A program made the translations under genes and the position numbers. A stretch of DNA of 64,000 nt, taken from Trochalopteron elliotii (Eukaryota > Chordata > Aves > Passeriformes > Leiothrichidae). The notes beneath the pieces were generated by a model, which worked only from the letters and a program-made list of their open reading frames with translations, had not been told where the DNA came from and made no database searches. Positions 49,295-61,291 of the stretch are shown here, piece after piece. The stretch lies in NCBI GenBank assembly GCA_024734555.1, contig JANPWX010000097.1:1069391-1133390 (forward strand), given 5' to 3'. Every line of letters starts with the position of its first letter. Position 1 is the stretch's first letter.

Positions 49295-49682
49295 AAAGGC
49301 TGGAGCCAGCTTCTGACAATGGGCTACCAAGTCATCTCATGGCCATACAGGCAGCTTTGAATTACCCACCACAAAATTGAAGGGTCAAGACCAGACCAGG
49401 CCTGTACAATTTCTGGTGTGGAATGGAAGTGGCAGTGGGCAGAAACTGAAACACAGGAAGCACTGTCTTAACATCAGGAAACCCTTCATTTTACTGCAAG
49501 TGTGACCAAACACTGGAATATGTTATCCAGGGAGGATGTGGAGTCTCCCTCCTTGGAGATATACAAAAGTCATCTGGACACAGTCCTCAGCAACTTGCTC
49601 TATGTGGCCCTGCTTGAGCAAGAAGGTCAGACCAGATGACTTCCAGAGGCCATTTCCAATTTATTGAGTCTGTGATTCCATG
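49295..49682 (+). mobile_element. CR1 LINE 3' end, 5'-truncated, with disrupted middle
   Basis: Starts with 'aaggctggagccagcttct', a standard CR1 block. After a diverged or inserted stretch of about 115 bp it resumes as 'cagtgggcagaaactgaaac', 'acaggaagcactgtcttaac', 'ggatgtggagtctccctcct', 'tggccctgcttgagcaag', 'accagatgacttccagaggc' and 'attgagtctgtgattccatg'. The octamer tail is reduced to one degenerate unit. The diverged middle may be an indel or local rearrangement. Confidence 0.9.
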
Positions 49683-50298
49683 AAGAGGGGTAAGGACTCA
49701 GGGAAAGAGCCTGCCTCATTTTATATTGCCTGAGAGCTAGAGATATAAAATGATGTAGCTTGGCATAATCCATAATTCAACCTCTTCCTCAGCATGCAAA
49801 GCTAACCCAGATATCAACAGGTCTGAAGCACCACCCTTTGGCAGAAGCAAAATTTTCTGGCACAAGCAACATCCTAGCAGCCTGCTACCCTAAGCAGTTA
49901 CTGGCCCTGCTCATGGCTCAAGACAGTCCAATCTAAACCTCATTAAGATTATGTTCTTAAACATCCAAATGTTTCTTCTTGAGTGCATGCCTTTTCATAT
50001 CCCACTGAATCTCTCCTCCAACTGTTCATTTTTTTAGTAGCTTCAGTGTGTCCTGCCTAAAATATCTCAGCAATCCATTAATGGATAATATTTTTTTAGC
50101 AGAAGCAAAACTAGAAACATATTACTATGAGTGACGCTTTTTAAAAACTAGAGTAGCTATTGTGAATGCTTTTCCTGACAAGATTCAAAGGGTTAGTAAA
50201 GTTCTCTATAACCTATAATTGGTACTATACTTTCCACAAGATCATTATACTGCATCTGTGAAAAATGATTTTGTGGTAAACTTGGTAGTGAGAGTAAC
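49683..50298. other. non-coding unique sequence, nothing seen
   Basis: About 0.6 kb between two CR1 tails with no recognised feature. Confidence 0.55.
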
Positions 50299-50361
50299 AC
50301 TTGGACTTGATGAGCTTAAAGATTTTTCCCATCTAAAAACTTCTCTATAATTCTATGATTT
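50299..50361 (+). mobile_element. CR1 LINE extreme 3' end, about 60 bp
   Basis: 'cttggacttgatgagcttaa', 'agatttttcccatctaaaaa' and 'ctataattctatgatt' match the final CR1 3' UTR segment (ggacttgatgatctt-aaaggtcttttccaacct) and one octamer. This is a minimal 5'-truncated insertion. Confidence 0.8.
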
Positions 50362-51264
50362 TGTAGCAGATGACAAGTTCCCTTCATGCTGAATCCATGC
50401 ACACTGCGAAAACCACAGTCACAGTACAAGGTGCTGCAACCAACAGAGTTAGTTGCTGACACTTAACAGCAAACTGAGTTCAGATTTGTTGTGCAATGCA
50501 AGAAATTGATAAAAAATTGATCATTGGACAGATGTGACCTCAAATTGAGCTCACATTTCAGAATGTTTTCCACATATTTATTTACAATTCTAAGGAGAGA
50601 AAGAATATAATCTATGGGAAGATGCCAAATTACCCAGTAGATTGTTAGTAATTAAATGGTAACAGCAACCCAATTTCCTCATTCCTTAGACCCTGTGCAA
50701 GCTTAGTTTGTATTCCTGACAGCTGTTTTTGTCTGATGATGATAAATATGGTAAGAAATGTCTTTAAGCTGTTCACATCAAAAAACTTCATGGACCGTAT
50801 GTGGCATCTGATCTATGCACTTCATCAGCTTGGGACCTTCAACACATCTAATTCAGATACATTTTCACATTGCACTCAGCATGCCTTTCATGCAGCAAAA
50901 GGCTATAAGTGCATCTCAGAGGTAGGAAAAGGGCTAGAAAAATATTGCTCTGCTTTCACTGTGCTCTGGTTCCCAATTTCTCTCATGCTTCTCAAGTTTG
51001 TTTCCACAGACAAGTGCAGTTTCACAGTGATATCCCATGAAAATCCTCACATAGTTAAACTTTATAAATCCTGCCCTTAGATGTTGAAGACACTGAATAT
51101 TTACCTGGGTTCAAAGAGAGGCAGGGAAATTAATATTGTCTCTAAAGTTATACAAACCATGGACACGTTAAGAAGCCCATGTGATGTGCTACTACTGGTG
51201 ATAGGTGAAAAAGTAACTGAGGAAGAACATTTAGGTATGAATGTCCTGCTCTTCTGCTCTTCCC
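50362..51264. other. non-coding unique sequence, no gene seen
   Basis: Includes a 114-codon plus-strand frame (50736-51080) with no recognisable family. No repeat recognised. Confidence 0.55.
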
Positions 51265-51350
51265 AAAGCATCTGCTGTTGGCTATGTCAAAGGCAGAGTG
51301 GTGGCTTAGCTGGCTCTTTGGTCTGACCCAGTATGTCTGTGCTCATGCTA
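51265..51350 (+). mobile_element. 3' end of an older CR1 lineage (turtle-type tail)
   Basis: 'gcatctgctgttggctatg', 'tcaaaggcagagtggtgg', then 'ctggctctttggtctgaccc' and 'agtatgtctgtgctcatgct'. This matches the 3' end cacctgctattggccactgt...tggacctttggtctgacccagtatggc of an older CR1 group common in turtles and other sauropsids. Its tail is not of the ATTCTRTG type. The family therefore differs from the copies at 35.6, 49.6 and 50.3 kb. Confidence 0.8.
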
Positions 51351-52554
51351 AAGAGCTTCATTTATTCAAGGTATTCCTTACTTATGCACTTTGAATTATT
51401 CCCCAGTGAATATGTAGAGGACCTCGGTGCCTGTATTAGGTGACTAAAGTTTGAAAGTATGCTTCTACTGCAGGAGCCTTGAGCAATGAAGAGCCATCAC
51501 AGCAGGGGAACAGATCAGCTCATTTTGGCCTGTCAACTGGATGAAAGTATACAGGAAATGACTTATCCTGGCTTTTAATTGGTGGCATGGGATATTCCTT
51601 CCCTTTTTAAGTAATCTCATCCTGCTCTCTTTGGACCTGCTGTCAAGGCATATGAGATGGGGTCCGAGTCCTGGGTCTGCTTCTGTGACTCAAAGCTGCA
51701 GGAACATTACTCATCAGAGCATCACCCAGACCAGGGGCTGTGATGTGTCTTTCCTCTAACTAGAATGTCAGTTCCCACACCCAGGTCAGGAACAGGTTCC
51801 CCCAGTGATGTGAACTGATTAATGTCATCTCCCTTCTTTGAGACTACACAGCAACGAAACCAAAGTTTTCTTGCACTGGAAATTCAGATTTAGATATCTG
51901 AATTTGAATGTTTGTCCTTTACAGGCGCCATCTGTAAGCAAATTAATTTAATATTTATAAAAAGTTAACATCTGAAGACAATGAATAGGAAAAATTTGAC
52001 TGAGATGACTTAGATGACATTATTCTGGGAATAAAATTCTGCTTAATTGTGATTTGTGATTGTGATTTTTAGTAGCAAGACCTTTAAATCATGGTTAGTC
52101 TAACATAAATTATATTGCCTCTCCAAGTACTGCAAAATGTCGAGGCAGACTCCAAACATCCCTGCTGTAGTTTCAACCATGTGTTGTTCTTTCTTTTTCC
52201 CCTTAAGTTTAGATTTCTTTTTTAAATTTGCTTTCCCTTTACATTTTTTTTTACCTACAGAGATCATGTCTTCATACCATTTCTGAACAAAGAAAGTGAA
52301 AGAAAAAAAGGCCAAATTCTCATATTGGCAGCTTGGATTTCTTGGGGGAACAAAGAATAAAAAAGAAAAAGGGAGGTAGAGCTTTCCATAGAGAGAGAAT
52401 ATGGCAAGATTTCTCATGAGCATTGAAAAGGGTAAAACATTAATGGAAATCTGACAGTATAGTTCTCTGAAATGGAAAACTTCATTTTCTAATGTCAGTG
52501 TAAATTCTCTGATGGGTGAGAGGCTTGCTTTTGCACCGCAAAAAATATTCACAA
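51351..52554. other. non-coding sequence, no gene seen
   Basis: The longest open frame in the window (52100-52552, minus, 150 codons) lies here. It is K-rich at its C-terminal side because of T-rich plus-strand DNA, has no recognisable motif or signal sequence, and is judged non-coding. No repeat recognised. Confidence 0.55.
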
Positions 52555-52673
52555 AGGAAGGCAGGAAGGCAGGCAGGAAGGCAGGCAGGAAGGCAGGAAG
52601 GCAGGAAGGCAGGAAGGAAGGAAGGAAGGAAGGAAGGAAGGAAGGAAGGAAGGAAGGAAGGAAGGAAGGAAGA
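52555..52673. repeat. tetranucleotide microsatellite (GGAA)n / (GGCA GGAA)n
   Basis: About 120 bp. The left part (to about 52610) mixes AGGC and AGGA tetramers in higher-order GGCAGGAA units. The right part (about 52611-52673) is uninterrupted AGGA/GGAA. The purity of the right half suggests recent slippage and length polymorphism. The K/G/R/E-rich open frame through it is an artefact. Confidence 0.97.
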
Positions 52674-52999
52674 ATTTTTGCTGTTTCTATTTTAGGACAA
52701 ACAAGTTCCTAGTCTTGAGAGGTCCCAAATAACATAGGAAGAGAGGAAGAAAGGGGGAAACAGCTTTTCAGCTCTCCTGGAAGCAGCTATGATCAAGTTG
52801 CAGCATGAGACATGGAGACTTTTTCTTCTCTTTCTCTCTTTCCCTGGACACATAAAGCTAGCCAATTGCCTGGAGAGCAAGATAACACGTGTCACTTCAA
52901 TAAGCTCTGAGCTTTATACCCATATATTTTAGTTTATTTAGTTACATAGGGTAATGCTTATTGTTAGGTCATTTTAAGAGTATTTAAACACATAACAGC
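52674..52999. other. non-coding unique sequence, nothing seen
   Basis: About 0.3 kb with no recognised feature. Confidence 0.55.
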
Positions 53000-53045
53000 A
53001 CAGCCTTAGCTCTGTACAGCCTTAGCTCTGCACAGCCTTAGCTCT
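53000..53045. repeat. 16-bp minisatellite, 2.9 copies
   Basis: Unit acagccttagctctgt at 53000-53015, 53016-53031 (last base C) and partial 53032-53045. The near-identity of copies implies recent tandem duplication. It contains no known functional motif that I recognise. Confidence 0.95.
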
Positions 53046-56000
53046 CATGCTACCTTTGTATAAGCTGGAAAATAAGAAGTCATTTTAATATATTTAAAGA
53101 GAAGAGGAAGTTGAAGGTGTCTGTTTCTGTGGCTTCTTGGAGACAGTCCTGCCACAACCTTGACTCTGCAGGGGAGAGGGTGGCCTGATTTCAACACAGA
53201 GTGGGTGATTCCTCTACTGAGATTGCTGCTGTGTCCAGTCCAGCAATTAATGTCACCGAGGTCAGCAAGCAGGCATGAGGTGGCAATGACTTTCAGTTGC
53301 CACTGACCTGCCTGGATCCTAGCCAGAGACCTAGAAATTGAAATTTTTGCAGGCTGCTAGCAGTCCCTTTAGCTCCATTTTACTTAACATATTTCAAGCT
53401 GTGGAACAACAGAAGATGAAAAAATCAAAGGCAAGCAGATGTTGCAGGGATGATAAAGAAAGGGGCAAGAGCAATGGGAAATTGGGTTGGCAGGTAAATG
53501 ATGTAGAGAGCTATAGATCTAGAAAGGAGTAATTTCAGATATTTGTCTGTCACTGTTTTTGGTTGTGCACCCATCCCACATAGTTTTAATATCAAAAGAT
53601 CACGAGCACTGTTTGGTTCTCAAATATATGGGGTGGTTTTTTTTAAATGCAGCTGATTTCCTGAATTGAAAAGCAAGCCTTTTTTTTTTTTGGTTGGCAA
53701 TTAGTAGTGCTGTGGTGAGTCACTCCTCTACTGGTACTTCACTCGCTCCCTTTCTTCCATAAATGCTTCTAAGAATAGCTGTTATAGAAATAACTTTCAT
53801 CTAGGGGAATAGCCCAAAATAGCAAACTCTATCCCTAAAAGTTATCAGACTGATTAGTCATTAGCAGAATATTAGACTGGAAAGAACAAAAGCCTGAAAG
53901 TAGATAACAAATGTGTTTCTTATCAGTTTATTTTTCACTACGATTTATGCTTAAAAATTGCAACAATTTCAGTAAGTTCATGTTTCTATAGAAAGGAAGT
54001 AGAAGGAGGTTGATTTCCTTAAAATCCTATTACACCTTCCTAAAATCACATGTTGGCAACATTGTGCTTGCAAGCAAATCATTCCATCAGAAATAAAAGA
54101 TTTAAGTTTCATTGCATCCTAATCCTGCTGGTTTGGGTTTGTTTATTTTTCTTTTTTGAAAAGCAGTACATGGGCCAGTACATGTATCTTCCATGTGCTG
54201 AATTTTACAGACAGCTATAGTGCTTTAATAACTCATCTCACTCCAGTGACACCAGCAGAACTAGCAGAGAAATTTTGCCTCAAAATCTCAACACACAAGT
54301 CCCTTTTCAGTATAGTATCAATGAGAGGAGCACGGAAAGTATGCTTTGTGCAGCTGAGAGAATAGTGCCCAATGGACTATTAATAAAATTCTGAACTCAG
54401 CTCATCTAGATGTAGTTTTGTATGGCTCTGTGCACCTCAGTGGGATGGTCTGTGTCTTTAGATTCTGTGTTTTAGATAACAGAGTTTATTTGCTATTGTG
54501 ATGTTTGGCAACTGGCTAATCTCCAGGGATTTAAGTCCAATGACATTTTATGTGGAACTTTTGCTATATTACATAGCCCCTTAAGAAGGCTTGAAGGCAT
54601 ATACTAGGAATAGATTATTTATTTAGTCAACCAGTAACTTCAGAGTTTTCTCCCCTTCCTCTGGGCTTCCACAACTAAGAAGCCCAAGTTATGCCCTCAT
54701 GTGCACTGGGGTCTCAGTTCACCTGTGCCTGAGTTCAACTCTCCCTTCTTCTACAAATAACTTCTCAAATGCAGTCACAGTATAGAGATAGCCTCATCCT
54801 CATCTTAAAAAATAGCAAGCTGTGTAGGTTATAAAAAGTAACTGAGTCAAAGCAGCTGATGTCATGAGAAAAGCCTCTTAGATCAGAGGAGATAGAGAAG
54901 GGGCAAATGACACAAACATGGGCAAACACACAATGAAGGCTAGGGAGTGGCCCGTGCCATTTTCCCTGCCACTTATGATCTGTAAAATGTATGTCATGTT
55001 CCCAGGAATCTGGCAGGGGGGAAATCACAGCAAAGAGAAAGATACACTTCTGAGCTATGTTTCTGTCTCAGTCTCTTCTCTGAAGAGACTCTATATTGTT
55101 GACCTGCTTAGGATGGCTGAGGGTGGTGGCAGCACAGGTTGTCACGAATTGCTCAGTTCACCATCCTGCAGCTCGCTGTCCCCTCAGGCATGCTTCAGAC
55201 ACGGACTGGCACCATCCCAGTCAAGCTGAAAGCTGAGTTTAATTTCTAACATAATGATTTATTCATTGTAGTATTGGACAGTGGTACAGACTGACAAGCC
55301 TGAAGTTAGCACCTTGTGGTGTTTTTGAAGGCAGGTTTACGGTTCTGTGCTCCTTCAGCTTGGCAGCCTTGTTCACTGGCTTATGTGCTCAGCCAGGCTA
55401 GCTGATGATTGCATCAGTTTGCTGCTTTGCTTCTTGATTCCTAAATTACAGTGCCTGCTACTATGAAAAATTCTGATACGGTGTCTCCTCACAGACCAAA
55501 CCTGCTGCTGTCCTCACAGTTTCTTCTGTGTAAGTTCCTGGTACAGGAATGCATGCAAATTTGAAAAGTAAGGACTAGTAGGACTGTGGTTAGTGGGTGA
55601 TGATTCCCTCCAGAACACTGAAGGACTGGAAAGGGCACATAAGAGCAGCAGATATGCTGTGGTGCTAAAAAAAATTATGATGGGACAAATAGTATTTGTT
55701 TGAGGTGCCAGTGGAATCTATCCCAACTAGGGCATATTGGGTAATATCTAGGGAGTGAAGGGAAGTACAGTCAAGGTCATTCATTCCATCAGATTTTGTA
55801 TACTGGCTGTATAAAGTAGACTTAATAGGACCATGAAGCCCTGTATCAGTGTTACCATTTCATCACAGCTCAATATCTGAAAACTGGAAATTAAGACTTC
55901 TGCATTATCCCTGTCTCTGCATTATCCCTGGGGTCAGCACTAACATATTTATTCTCTTTTAATTAGTCACAGCCAACTCCAGGCTGGGTCAGGGGAAGCT

Positions 56001-58021
56001 GGAAGAGAGAATCTCAGAATGAGCATTTAAATCCTGCCTTACTGCCAGGGGATAAACAGAAGGGTATCTTTGACTCTGACCTCCAACACTGTGTGGACTC
56101 TCCTAAGCATTGATTCCCACTACAGCATTTGCTACAAAGGGATACACACACTAATAACTCTCAAAGAGAGAAGGGCAGTCTAGGAGTGACAACAGAATAC
56201 ACATGTAATTTTATTTTTGGTTTCAGATAAGGCAGGCCAGGCAGGGTATGGATACACTGCCCCTTCCCATTCCCACTATTTTCATGGAAGGTTCCCCTTG
56301 CACAGTCAGGCACTGTTCCATTCACAGATTTGTAGTCGTACAGAGGTCCTGAGGCTCCTCTCAGTCAGTGTAGAGAGACATGTCACACAGCTCTCCTATC
56401 TCACTGTGTCTGCAGTGACGAACCACAGCACTCACGGGCCTTGAAGGGGAGCAGTCTTTTCAGCTGGAATAGCAGGTGCTGAAAAGGCCATTTTACTCAC
56501 ATTATTGCATTCATTATAAGGTCATCCCCCATAATGATGTCATATGCAGATGCTTCACACTCTGGTGTAGTGGAAAGGACAGGGGAGCACATAAAAGATA
56601 CTGAAATCCTCTGTGAATTTCTGTAAGGCGTGGCAAGGAGAGGACCAAGTGGAAATTTCCCTCTGTTCTTTCCTCTGCACAGAGATAACTTTAAGAAAAA
56701 AAATAAAAATTAAGCACTACAGTGATTTGCAAAGGTAATTAGAACGTGGCTTTGGTGTATGTCCTCAAAAACCAATTAAAATAGGAATTTTTAACCAGGT
56801 GGAGAAAGAATATAATGAACTATTACTATTAAAGTTATCTGAAAAGAACTGGCAAAGATTTCTTTTTTTTTTTATTATTCACTTTTTTTTTTTTTAAATT
56901 CTGTCCATTTTATATTTGCTTCCTATAAATATTCTGGCAGAAAAATTTACTGTCAATAATGTACTTCAGAACAGTCAATATTTAAAGTTTTTACTGATAG
57001 CAGGTTTGGAATCCTTTAAATTTCTACCAAACACTTTCACATAATTATTCAGTAGAGGCACAGAAATACCATGTGAATAACACATTAAATCCAAACTGGT
57101 TTGACTTTTTTTTATTTTTTTAACTTACAGAAAGCTGCTCACAAACAACCAACAGTTTTTGGATATTATCCTCAGAGTAAGTTAAAACGAAAAATAAGAA
57201 AGGAATATTCAAACAGATTTGTGGACAGGAAAGAAATGGACTACATATCCAAGTTAACTATTTAAATTTTTGTTGCTGGAAATTTAGTTACTAAACTTAC
57301 TGGTAACTGTAAATCTGTGAAGTATCCACGTCCCAATATGCTGTGGATTTTGAAATTATTCTTCCTAGTGTTTACCAGAGAGATTTTCACTTAGAAAGAA
57401 ATGTTGTAAATAAATGCAGGGAGGGAAAATTAATCCCCATAATCATTTTAGTGACACAATTTTTTCATAATTTTAAACAGTGACTCCTAAGCTATACTTT
57501 TTCTATTGCTGTGTTACTATTAGACCACCTTATCACTGCTATTCCACATGGTGCACTGGACAGCCCACACTCTCTGTGGGTTTTCGCGGACCTTATGTGG
57601 CTCCTAGTGGTGTAGTTGTATCAATATCTCTTATCTCGTAACTGAGTGCAGACCTCACAACAGCAGTGCTTTTCTCGGCAAACTATTGATCATGTTAGTC
57701 TCTTCTCCCTTCCTACCCATTCCCTTCATCTTCTAACCTTTTTACCACTTTACCTGTTCTTTCTTTCTACTGTTTTAAAACAAGCCTATAGGCTGTGCTT
57801 TTTGTTTCTCTTTCTTGTTTTATGACTGTTCCTGTTGGGTCATGAAAGTCTTGACAACGTATGTAAAGCTACTTCAGGTGAAGAGAGGCTTCTGTACATA
57901 ATAGCACATCATGTCATTTGTGCCAGAGAGGTTCTTTGGGGCCCTCTGCAATGTAGCTTCTGACAGATTATGCAAAACAAACGACAAACAACACACAGAA
58001 TTCTAAAACACACGTGGCTCG
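53046..58021. other. non-coding unique sequence, no gene seen
   Basis: About 5 kb with no repeat family or exon recognised. Small items: a 17-nt tandem duplication beginning tctgcattatccctg at 55899-55930, and T-rich simple runs at 53678-53690 and 56862-56896. The interval 56660-57500 is strongly AT-rich. Confidence 0.55.
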
Positions 58022-58340
58022 CACCTAAGTCAAATTAATCCACCTAAGTGAATTAATTGAAGCTGCCAATTTCAATAAGTATATAGAGATTTGAAAAAAC
58101 AAAAAATCAGTTCTATTTTCCACATTTACATTTCATAAATGCAAGCACCTTCACACTTTATCATATGTATTGCATGGTACTTTTCTGGCAAATAGCCCGG
58201 AATTTAAAATGATATGTGAGTTGCTAATTTATTTTAGGCTCTAATTTAGGGGACTGGCTATTGAAACACTGCTCTTATCTAACTGGTCTGTGACTAAATT
58301 GATTAGCTGTGTACAATGCAGACAATGACAGCACTGAACA
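58022..58340. promoter_or_regulatory. candidate enhancer-like block with duplicated homeodomain motif
   Basis: Starts with a 19-nt imperfect tandem duplication (58022-58040 and 58041-58059), each copy containing CACCTAAGT followed by an AATTAAT core. At 58261-58340 it carries GATA-like CTTATCT, homeodomain-like TTGATTAG, and two SOX-like ACAATG motifs within 15 bp. No repeat recognised. Enhancer function is inference from motif density only. Confidence 0.25.
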
Positions 58341-58815
58341 CTATGAATTTAAAGAAGCAGCCTACTTCATAGCAAAAATTGTAGGAGTGAACTAATACAG
58401 TTCTGGGATCCATAGCAGAAATTTACTCATGTGATTTCTGGTCTGGAAATTTTTCAGACTATTGAAGCCCTTTGCACTTTTCTGCTGGCTACTAAAAGGA
58501 CAAAAACTTTAAACAAAAGTTCAAGTTCAATCTCTGTTTGACTTCCCCTCAGGAAGTCAAAACAGGAAAACCAAACTTTTTCCTCAGTTTCACATTGTAC
58601 TTCACACTTTGTTGGGAATTTGGCCTTCCCCTATTTCTCTCATTGTCTCTGTGTGATTTGGCCTGTGAGTGGAGGGGTTAGAGAAGCAATTTGAAAAGAA
58701 AACCTTAGGTGAGCCAGATAACATTGTACTGCCCCAAATAAATTCTGCGCCCCTTCTCCACAGGGAAACGTTGAAGATCAGAAAAGGAGAAGTTTCTCCT
58801 GCTTTTCATAGGAAA
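58341..58815. other. non-coding unique sequence, nothing seen
   Basis: No recognised feature. Confidence 0.55.
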
Positions 58816-58871
58816 GGATCATAGAATAATTTAGGTTAGAAAAGACCTTTAGGATCATTGAGTCCAGCCAC
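58816..58871 (-). mobile_element. CR1 LINE extreme 3' end, about 55 bp
   Basis: 'ggatcatagaataatttagg', 'ttagaaaagacctttaggat' and 'cattgagtccagcca' are the reverse complement of the CR1 terminal octamer and final 3' UTR (aatcatagaat-ggttggaaaagacctttaggatcat-gagtccaacca). A minimal 5'-truncated copy in minus orientation. Confidence 0.9.
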
Positions 58872-61291
58872 AAAGGAAATCAAGTTAGCCAAACAGGATC
58901 TGGCTTTTCCTCTCCAAAGTAGCTTGTTGCCTTATGTCTTTTTGACCACAAAATTAATTAATTAACTCAAAGTCTGACCTCCTACCATAATGCAGGTAGA
59001 AATGAGAGCTCAAATACTTCCTAACTGTCCTCAATTTCTCTCTGGTTCTCTTGTTGGAAGGTTTTTATTTCCATAGATAATGTTAAGGTTGACTTGCTCC
59101 TGCTGCTAGTCCAAGGCTTCCACAACCTGCCGTGCCATTGAAGTCAATAGGAGCTTTGCTATCAAATGAGCTGCAAGCTGGAGGCAATCCATAATTAGTT
59201 AACTCCAATTGCTACATGGAACTTGCTCTGTAATAGCCACTGAATTATTATTCTCTGCTAATCTGTATCTGACTAAAGACTCGGACAGAGTTTTCCTGAG
59301 TACTCCCCGTTCCCAGGGAGGTTAATCAAATCACATTTGCTGCTCTTTTAAGTCAAAAATAGGGGATGAGATAACATAAACCCCACAAAATTTAAGCTAA
59401 ATAACAGGTCCAAAAGAGACAAAACCATGAGTGTCTGCTGTGGCCAGCACAGAGTGACTTGCACCAAGCCCTTCCAAACACTTAGTATGAGGAGCAGCAG
59501 CAGCTCAGAACTCCTCCACCACCCCCCGCTGCCACAGCACTGTCTGATCACCTCCTGCCTGCATCTCATCTGACCAGCAGCCAGCTGCCTCAGCCCTGTG
59601 CTCAGAAACACTGGCCAAAAATTCATTTAAACCAAATGGGTCCACATTACTCTTAGAGTCCTCTTGCTGCAGCACAGCAGGATGCTGGGACTAAGTATTA
59701 TTTTTTTTTAATCAGTGTTGCTGATAATTGAGACAGAAGGAGAGAGAGAGAGTGAGAGGATTTCACTGCAGCCTTTAAGATGGCTCTAGTGAGATGCTGT
59801 TATATATTGGGTTGTGTCTCAGTATAGGGGTTTGTTTGACAGGCCCTGTCATCATCTACCTCCAAGATTATCATTCATGCTGCTGGAAAGACAACTTTAT
59901 TGGACTAAATATTGGCATGTGTCTGTGTGGCCCACACAGGTAAAGACTCTCCCTGGGCCGCGTGTCTGAGTCACTGTGTGGGTGTAACAACTGCACTAGT
60001 TATTATTAATCTCTCTGAAACCTCTTTACAGTGATTAAGGGAGTACTGTATGAAAGCAATCTGCTTTGTGGGCTCTAGCCAAGGAAGACCCACTAAGCAG
60101 ATTTTGTTGGATCCTCCAGCCAAACTGCTCTTTTCTTGGCAACTGAAATGTGCATCAACATAGATGTAATGTCAATTTCCAGCATTTTTGTAATGTACTT
60201 TATTCAGATTATTTGGATGCTACACAAACCACTAATTCAAATCACAGTATTTAACATTGCCAGTCGCTTTTCTGATGTGCCAATGTATATAAATAAACTT
60301 GAGCAGGAGACAAAAGGTCACATTTAAAAGATATCTAGAAAGGAAAAACAATGTGTTCTTTTGGCCTCCAACCCCCTTTTTGTGAATAAGAGACTTGAGT
60401 GAGGGATTTCAATAAGAGATGAATGGCAGGTATATGTCAGCAGGTGATGGACTGCCTGCAAATCATGACCAGAACAGCTCAGCAAATTGCCAGGGAGCTG
60501 CTCAGCTTTTCTCCAAAGGGGGCAGTTGGGGACGAGAAGAGCCAGGCTCTCACCGAGAAAGCCATGAAGCTGAGATCATGTGACAATGGCCTGTAGCTAC
60601 ATGGAAGTTCTGGTAACCTTGGTTTTGGATGAAAATGATGATCACACAGAAAGCTTTAACCTATATGTTACTAAACAGGGCTGGTAGCTAGTTTGCCTGA
60701 GTCAGAGGAAGACTCTAGCAGGTTTCACCTGACCCATTTTCTTTGAGCTGTGGTATCTTTAACTTCTGTTTACTCCTGCAAAGTGTAGTAGATATGTAGA
60801 TATATAGATAGATCTAAATCTATCTTTCAGAAAAGATCAACCTTTTTCTCTCATCCCATATCCATTTCTAGCAACAGATCAGAGCCTGGTTTTACTATGT
60901 GTCTCATGACATCTTGTCCTCACATACCAGAAAGTTACTGTCTCTAAAGCAACTAAGCAACTTTAAGAGGTTAAGGAAAGCAGAGTAAAATAGCAGCAAA
61001 CTGAAGATTTTCTGTCTTTGTCTGTTCCAGGAGGGTTAGACTGGAGAAAACCAAGACACTCTGACGGAAGCAATAAACAAGAATGAAAAAGAAACCAGTC
61101 TCAAGAAGGGAGAGAAAAAAACCAAAAGAATATAACCTTTGGCAGAATGTCAAATAGATATTTGGGATCCAGAGTGCTACACCAGCCTGACTATACTCAA
61201 CTTTGACCACCTACAGCAGTTTTTATATCATCAGCTTTGTGTCATTAAGTAATTAATGTTGAGGTGATGTGCTATTTTCTTCCCACTTCCT
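58872..61291. other. non-coding sequence with small repeat traces
   Basis: No exon recognised. Contains a trace of the old palindromic repeat (59136-59170, 'cattgaagtcaataggagct' then 'ttgctatcaaatgag'), a GA-repeat (about 59737-59756), a GATA-like simple stretch with an 8-bp inverted repeat (60788-60826), and homeodomain-type AATTAG/TAATTA cores at 59190-59260. The segment 59440-59640 is GC-richer. Confidence 0.5.

Noticed and set aside
52100..52552. 150-codon minus-strand open frame, the longest in the window
   Set aside because: Composition is dictated by T-rich plus-strand DNA (K-rich end), with no recognisable domain, no plausible splice structure and no similarity I know. Length is within chance for 64 kb of AT-rich sequence.
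52512..52712. Open frame encoding a repetitive K/G/R/E peptide
   Set aside because: It is simply the translation of the GGAA/GGCA microsatellite.
60788..60826. GATA-type repeat with 8-bp inverted repeat considered as a structured RNA
   Set aside because: Too short and too simple; expected in AT-rich microsatellite-like sequence.
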